Positions 61,221-64,000 of a DNA stretch of 64,000 bases are shown piece by piece (the first letter of the stretch is position 1; every line of letters starts with the position of its first letter). The notes under the pieces are model-generated. The model saw only the letters and a list, made by a program, of their open reading frames with translations, searched no databases and was not told the DNA's origin. The stretch spans positions 1,110,501 to 1,174,500 of the forward strand of contig NC_021505.1 of the NCBI RefSeq assembly GCF_000412675.1, in the 5' to 3' direction. Both the position numbers and the translations under genes were made by a program. The DNA comes from Pseudomonas putida NBRC 14164 (GTDB lineage: Bacteria; Pseudomonadota; Gammaproteobacteria; Pseudomonadales; Pseudomonadaceae).

Positions 61221-64000
61221 GTGTCCGTGATCCCGATTCCTTCCGATTCCGTCGACGCCTTCATTGCCCGCCAGATGGCGGATTGGTTGAAAACGGCCGA
61301 TGTCGATCAACTGTTGACCTTTCACCGCGCGCTGTCCAATCAGCAGGCTGTGGCCGAACGAGTGAAAACCAGATTGGCCAGCGTGCCCAGCCTGGAAGCC
61401 TTTGCCGCGCAGGTGCTCGAACCGGCATTACGCGCCGAAGGCCTGGCCGATGTCGATGTGCGCAGCATGCAGGTGCACATTGAGGAGGATGTGCCGATGC
61501 TCAGCGCTGCGCCGCGCCTGCATACGCCCTGGCGTACCCTTTACAGCGTGCAACCTTTGGTCACGGCCGCGCTGCATAACTTCCACGAAGCCGATACCTT
61601 GCCGTCAATCCATAGGCGCGCCCACCTGCAGGGCGCTGATGGGGTGAAGCTGCAACTGACGTTCGAGGCATTTGCCCGCTGCTGCAGGAAACTCGACATC
61701 GGTGGGCAGTACCAACAAAAGTTGCGCGCACAACTGTTTCCGAAAAGCCGGCCGCCAGCGCCTGAAAACCTCGCCCGAGAGGCCGTTCAGCGCATGTTTG
61801 AGGAAAACCTGCGCGCAAAGATGGAAGTCGCGGTACGCATGGCCCGCATCAAGTCCGAGCTGGACGAAGCCGACTACCTGCGCTTGTTGCCTGTGTTCGC
61901 TGCCAAACCTGTGGTGCCTGCCATCAGTGGCGTTGTCACACCGCGTCAGCTTTATCTGCTGGGCAAGCGTATCCATGGAATCGTCACGCTGGAGGTGCGC
62001 GAGCGCGCCGACGGGCCACTGGAAGGGATCATCAGCTGGGTACCACAGGACCCGCAGCGGCCGGTGACCAGGCACGTTTCCTGGGAGGCTTTGTACCAAT
62101 GGTTGGCCAGGCGCATGCGTGCGCCTCACTACCGTTCGTTTTTCAGTCGCTTCATCAGTGAACGCGACCGGACGACGTTCACGGCAACCCTGGAGCGCCT
62201 GATCGAAGCCAGCAGTGTGCGAGTACCGGCTGTGCTGGATGGGCGCAATTTCGCCATCGATGTACCGTTGTTTGCCTACCTGCGTGGCTTGCAGGTGGAC
62301 AAGATGCTGGATGATGCAAGAATCCTCGCGGTCCCTACCGCCGACGAGACCGCTATCGAGCGCCATCAGCGGCTGGAGGCGCTCAAGAGTGCAGGCCTCG
62401 ATACGTTGAACCTGGCAGCACTGTTCATTCCGATAGTGGGGGAGGTGATGCTCGCCGTGGCGGCCGTGGATGTGGTCAGCGAGGTCTACAAGGGTTATGA
62501 GGATTGGCGCATAGGCGACCGCCAGGGGGCGCTGGATCACCTCATGGGCGTAGCACAGAACCTGGCAGCCGGCGCCGTGATAGGTGCCGTACACATGGGC
62601 ATAAGCCGTGCACTCGAACGGGTGTCGTTTGTCGATGCGCTGACGCCAGTGCACGAGGGTGAGGGCCGGGCCAGGCTGGCGCACTGGCCGCCTTCTGCTC
62701 ATCATCTTGATGGCGGCGGGCCGCTGGTACGCAGGTTTGACGGTGTCTTTGCCGAAACCTCTGACCAAAGCGCTGAAACACTGCTTCGCATCACCGGGTT
62801 TGAAGAGGCCCAGGTGCGCCATATCCACCTTGACGGGGGGGAGAGCCCTGCTCGCTTGGGTGATGCCCATGAACGCTACGAACTCCATACCTTAGAGCCC
62901 CGATTACGGGGGCGCGCGTTCGAACGTGAACTGGCCGCTCGGCAAGCTGTGCCTTCTGTTACAGGTGCCTTGCTGATCAAGGTATTCCCAGGCCTGTCGG
63001 TGCGTGGCGCCGAAGAAATCCTCGCGTCGGCCAGTGGTGCGCAGATCAAGGCGCTGCTGGCTACCGGCCGGGTGCCGCTGGCCATGGCTGAGCGGGCCCG
63101 CTGGTTCTTGCGCGAGAGCCGTGTGGACCGTGCCCTGATGGGGTTCGAGCACGAAGGGGCAGTTAATGCCGATACCCAGCGACTGGTGCTGGAATGGATC
63201 GCCCACCACGCACCTTGGCCAGCCTCGGTGCGGATCGACCTGCGCCTCGGGGAGGCAGGCGGCCGTGTGTTGGCAGCCAAGGGGGCCGCCAGTGCCACCG
63301 AGATCAAAACCATCATCCACACCGAGCAGGGGTACCAATTGGCCGATGGCCAGCCGCCAGTACTTGGCCAAGGCCTGTTGCCATGCCTGATCCGCACCCT
63401 TGACCAGGGCCAGAAGGCCAGTTTTGGAGGAAGTCAGCTCACGGCCCGCGACCTCGGCGAGCAGCTTGCGCACCTGGCTAGCTCGGATCGAGAAAGAACG
63501 GCGAATTTGATGGGGCTGGCGCCTGTCGCAGAACGCTATCGCCCGCCGCTACGCATCGCCGATGGCCGGATCGGTTACGCCTTGAGTGGACGGGGAGAAA
63601 GCAGCCGACGGGCACTGCGTCGCGGCATACATGACATATTCCCGACGTTGACCGATGCACAGCTGGACGCCTACCTTCGCGACCTGTCGGACCGCAGGGT
63701 CGGCCAGTGGGCACATCTCAGCGAGCTTCAATGGCAGATGCAAAGCCTGCGTGACGCGCTTGACAGCTGGCAGCGACAGCGCGTCAGTTTCATGGACGGG
63801 CTGCGCCGGCAACGCGTGGCCAACCAGATTCGTCGCGCCTGGCGGCGCAAGACGGCCGGTCTGGCCGGTGACGACTTTGTGCTGCACATAGATGGCGAAC
63901 AGGTGGGCAGCTTGCCGACGTTGCCGGAGGGCATAGAGTTCGGCCATGTTCGGCGCCTGGCTTTGCGCAACATGAGCCTTGAACAGATCGATGAGGATTT
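61221..64000 (+). CDS. Giant toxin/effector-like protein with leucine-rich repeats (partial, cut by window end)
   Basis: An open frame from GTG 61221 (after GGAG) runs uninterrupted for 926 codons to the window edge. No signal peptide is present. The N-terminal 800 or so residues resemble the large pseudomonad 'dermonecrotic-toxin-like' (DUF6543) proteins. A hydrophobic segment around residues 398-460 (LAALFIPIVGEVMLAVAAVD, then AQNLAAGAVIGAVHMG) could insert into a membrane. The last visible residues, EFGHVRRLALRNMSLEQIDED, look like the beginning of leucine-rich repeats. In known relatives these are followed by a NEL-type E3 ubiquitin-ligase domain, which here would be beyond the window. 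The role, perhaps against eukaryotic hosts or predators, is inference. Confidence 0.75.
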   Translation, partial: MSVIPIPSDSVDAFIARQMADWLKTADVDQLLTFHRALSNQQAVAERVKTRLASVPSLEAFAAQVLEPALRAEGLADVDVRSMQVHIEEDVPMLSAAPRLHTPWRTLYSVQPLVTAALHNFHEADTLPSIHRRAHLQGADGVKLQLTFEAFARCCRKLDIGGQYQQKLRAQLFPKSRPPAPENLAREAVQRMFEENLRAKMEVAVRMARIKSELDEADYLRLLPVFAAKPVVPAISGVVTPRQLYLLGKRIHGIVTLEVRERADGPLEGIISWVPQDPQRPVTRHVSWEALYQWLARRMRAPHYRSFFSRFISERDRTTFTATLERLIEASSVRVPAVLDGRNFAIDVPLFAYLRGLQVDKMLDDARILAVPTADETAIERHQRLEALKSAGLDTLNLAALFIPIVGEVMLAVAAVDVVSEVYKGYEDWRIGDRQGALDHLMGVAQNLAAGAVIGAVHMGISRALERVSFVDALTPVHEGEGRARLAHWPPSAHHLDGGGPLVRRFDGVFAETSDQSAETLLRITGFEEAQVRHIHLDGGESPARLGDAHERYELHTLEPRLRGRAFERELAARQAVPSVTGALLIKVFPGLSVRGAEEILASASGAQIKALLATGRVPLAMAERARWFLRESRVDRALMGFEHEGAVNADTQRLVLEWIAHHAPWPASVRIDLRLGEAGGRVLAAKGAASATEIKTIIHTEQGYQLADGQPPVLGQGLLPCLIRTLDQGQKASFGGSQLTARDLGEQLAHLASSDRERTANLMGLAPVAERYRPPLRIADGRIGYALSGRGESSRRALRRGIHDIFPTLTDAQLDAYLRDLSDRRVGQWAHLSELQWQMQSLRDALDSWQRQRVSFMDGLRRQRVANQIRRAWRRKTAGLAGDDFVLHIDGEQVGSLPTLPEGIEFGHVRRLALRNMSLEQIDED

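Overview
The window comes from a fluorescent pseudomonad, most likely of the Pseudomonas putida group. It is GC-rich, dense in ordinary chromosomal genes, and carries the algU-mucA-mucB-mucD sigma-factor locus, a periplasmic PQQ glucose dehydrogenase with an OprB porin, the AauRS/AatJQMP acidic amino acid system, and many inverted pairs of the roughly 35-base REP sequences typical of P. putida. I found no rRNA, tRNA, prophage, insertion sequence or CRISPR array. 52 protein genes are annotated, the last one cut by the window edge.

Layout. 0-9 kb: ung, then a tricarboxylate uptake unit read leftward (porin OpdH, binding protein TctC, permease TctB/TctA, an AbrB-like membrane protein) with its divergent two-component system TctD/TctE. 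9-13 kb: HDOD protein, YgfZ, SdhE-YgfX and NadB. 13-24 kb: the envelope-stress and housekeeping block algU-mucA-mucB-mucD-lepA-lepB-rnc-era-recO-pdxJ, as in P. aeruginosa but without mucC and without the small gene between lepB and rnc. 24-31 kb: a metal-sensor-like two-component pair facing a tiny secreted protein, the tRNA-modifying pair CmoA/CmoB, a cysteine-protease-inhibitor lipoprotein, and a second Lon-type protease behind a heat-shock-like promoter. 31-40 kb: gcd-oprB, a zinc-type TonB receptor with a Zur-like box, a VF530 protein, a Pr6Pr membrane protein, and a siderophore-interacting reductase with its PadR regulator. 40-54 kb: a divergent bifunctional penicillin-binding protein, an amino acid permease, a glutamate-synthase-like FMN protein with an in-frame amber codon near its end, the helicase Lhr, a NUDIX hydrolase, MetR, an alpha/beta hydrolase and GlpM. 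54-61 kb: AauR/AauS and the AatJQMP transporter with a sigma-54 promoter and two AauR-type boxes. 61-64 kb: the first 926 codons of a giant toxin/effector-like protein that reaches leucine-rich repeats just before the window ends.

How it works together. Much of the window concerns nutrient uptake under layered control: tricarboxylates (TctDE, plus an Hfq/Crc-type A-rich site at opdH), glucose (OprB-Gcd), glutamate/aspartate (AauRS with sigma-54), zinc (Zur) and iron (Fur plus PadR). Envelope and protein quality control is supplied by AlgU/MucABD, LepB and the Lon-type protease. Thirteen REP pairs sit almost only at gene 3' ends or between transcription units.

Most worth a second look: the amber codon in the glutamate-synthase-like gene, the giant LRR protein, the penicillin-binding protein that has lost a catalytic glutamate motif, the two-component system/small protein pair with matching 11-base-spaced operators, and the mosaic REP pair at a possible rearrangement junction.
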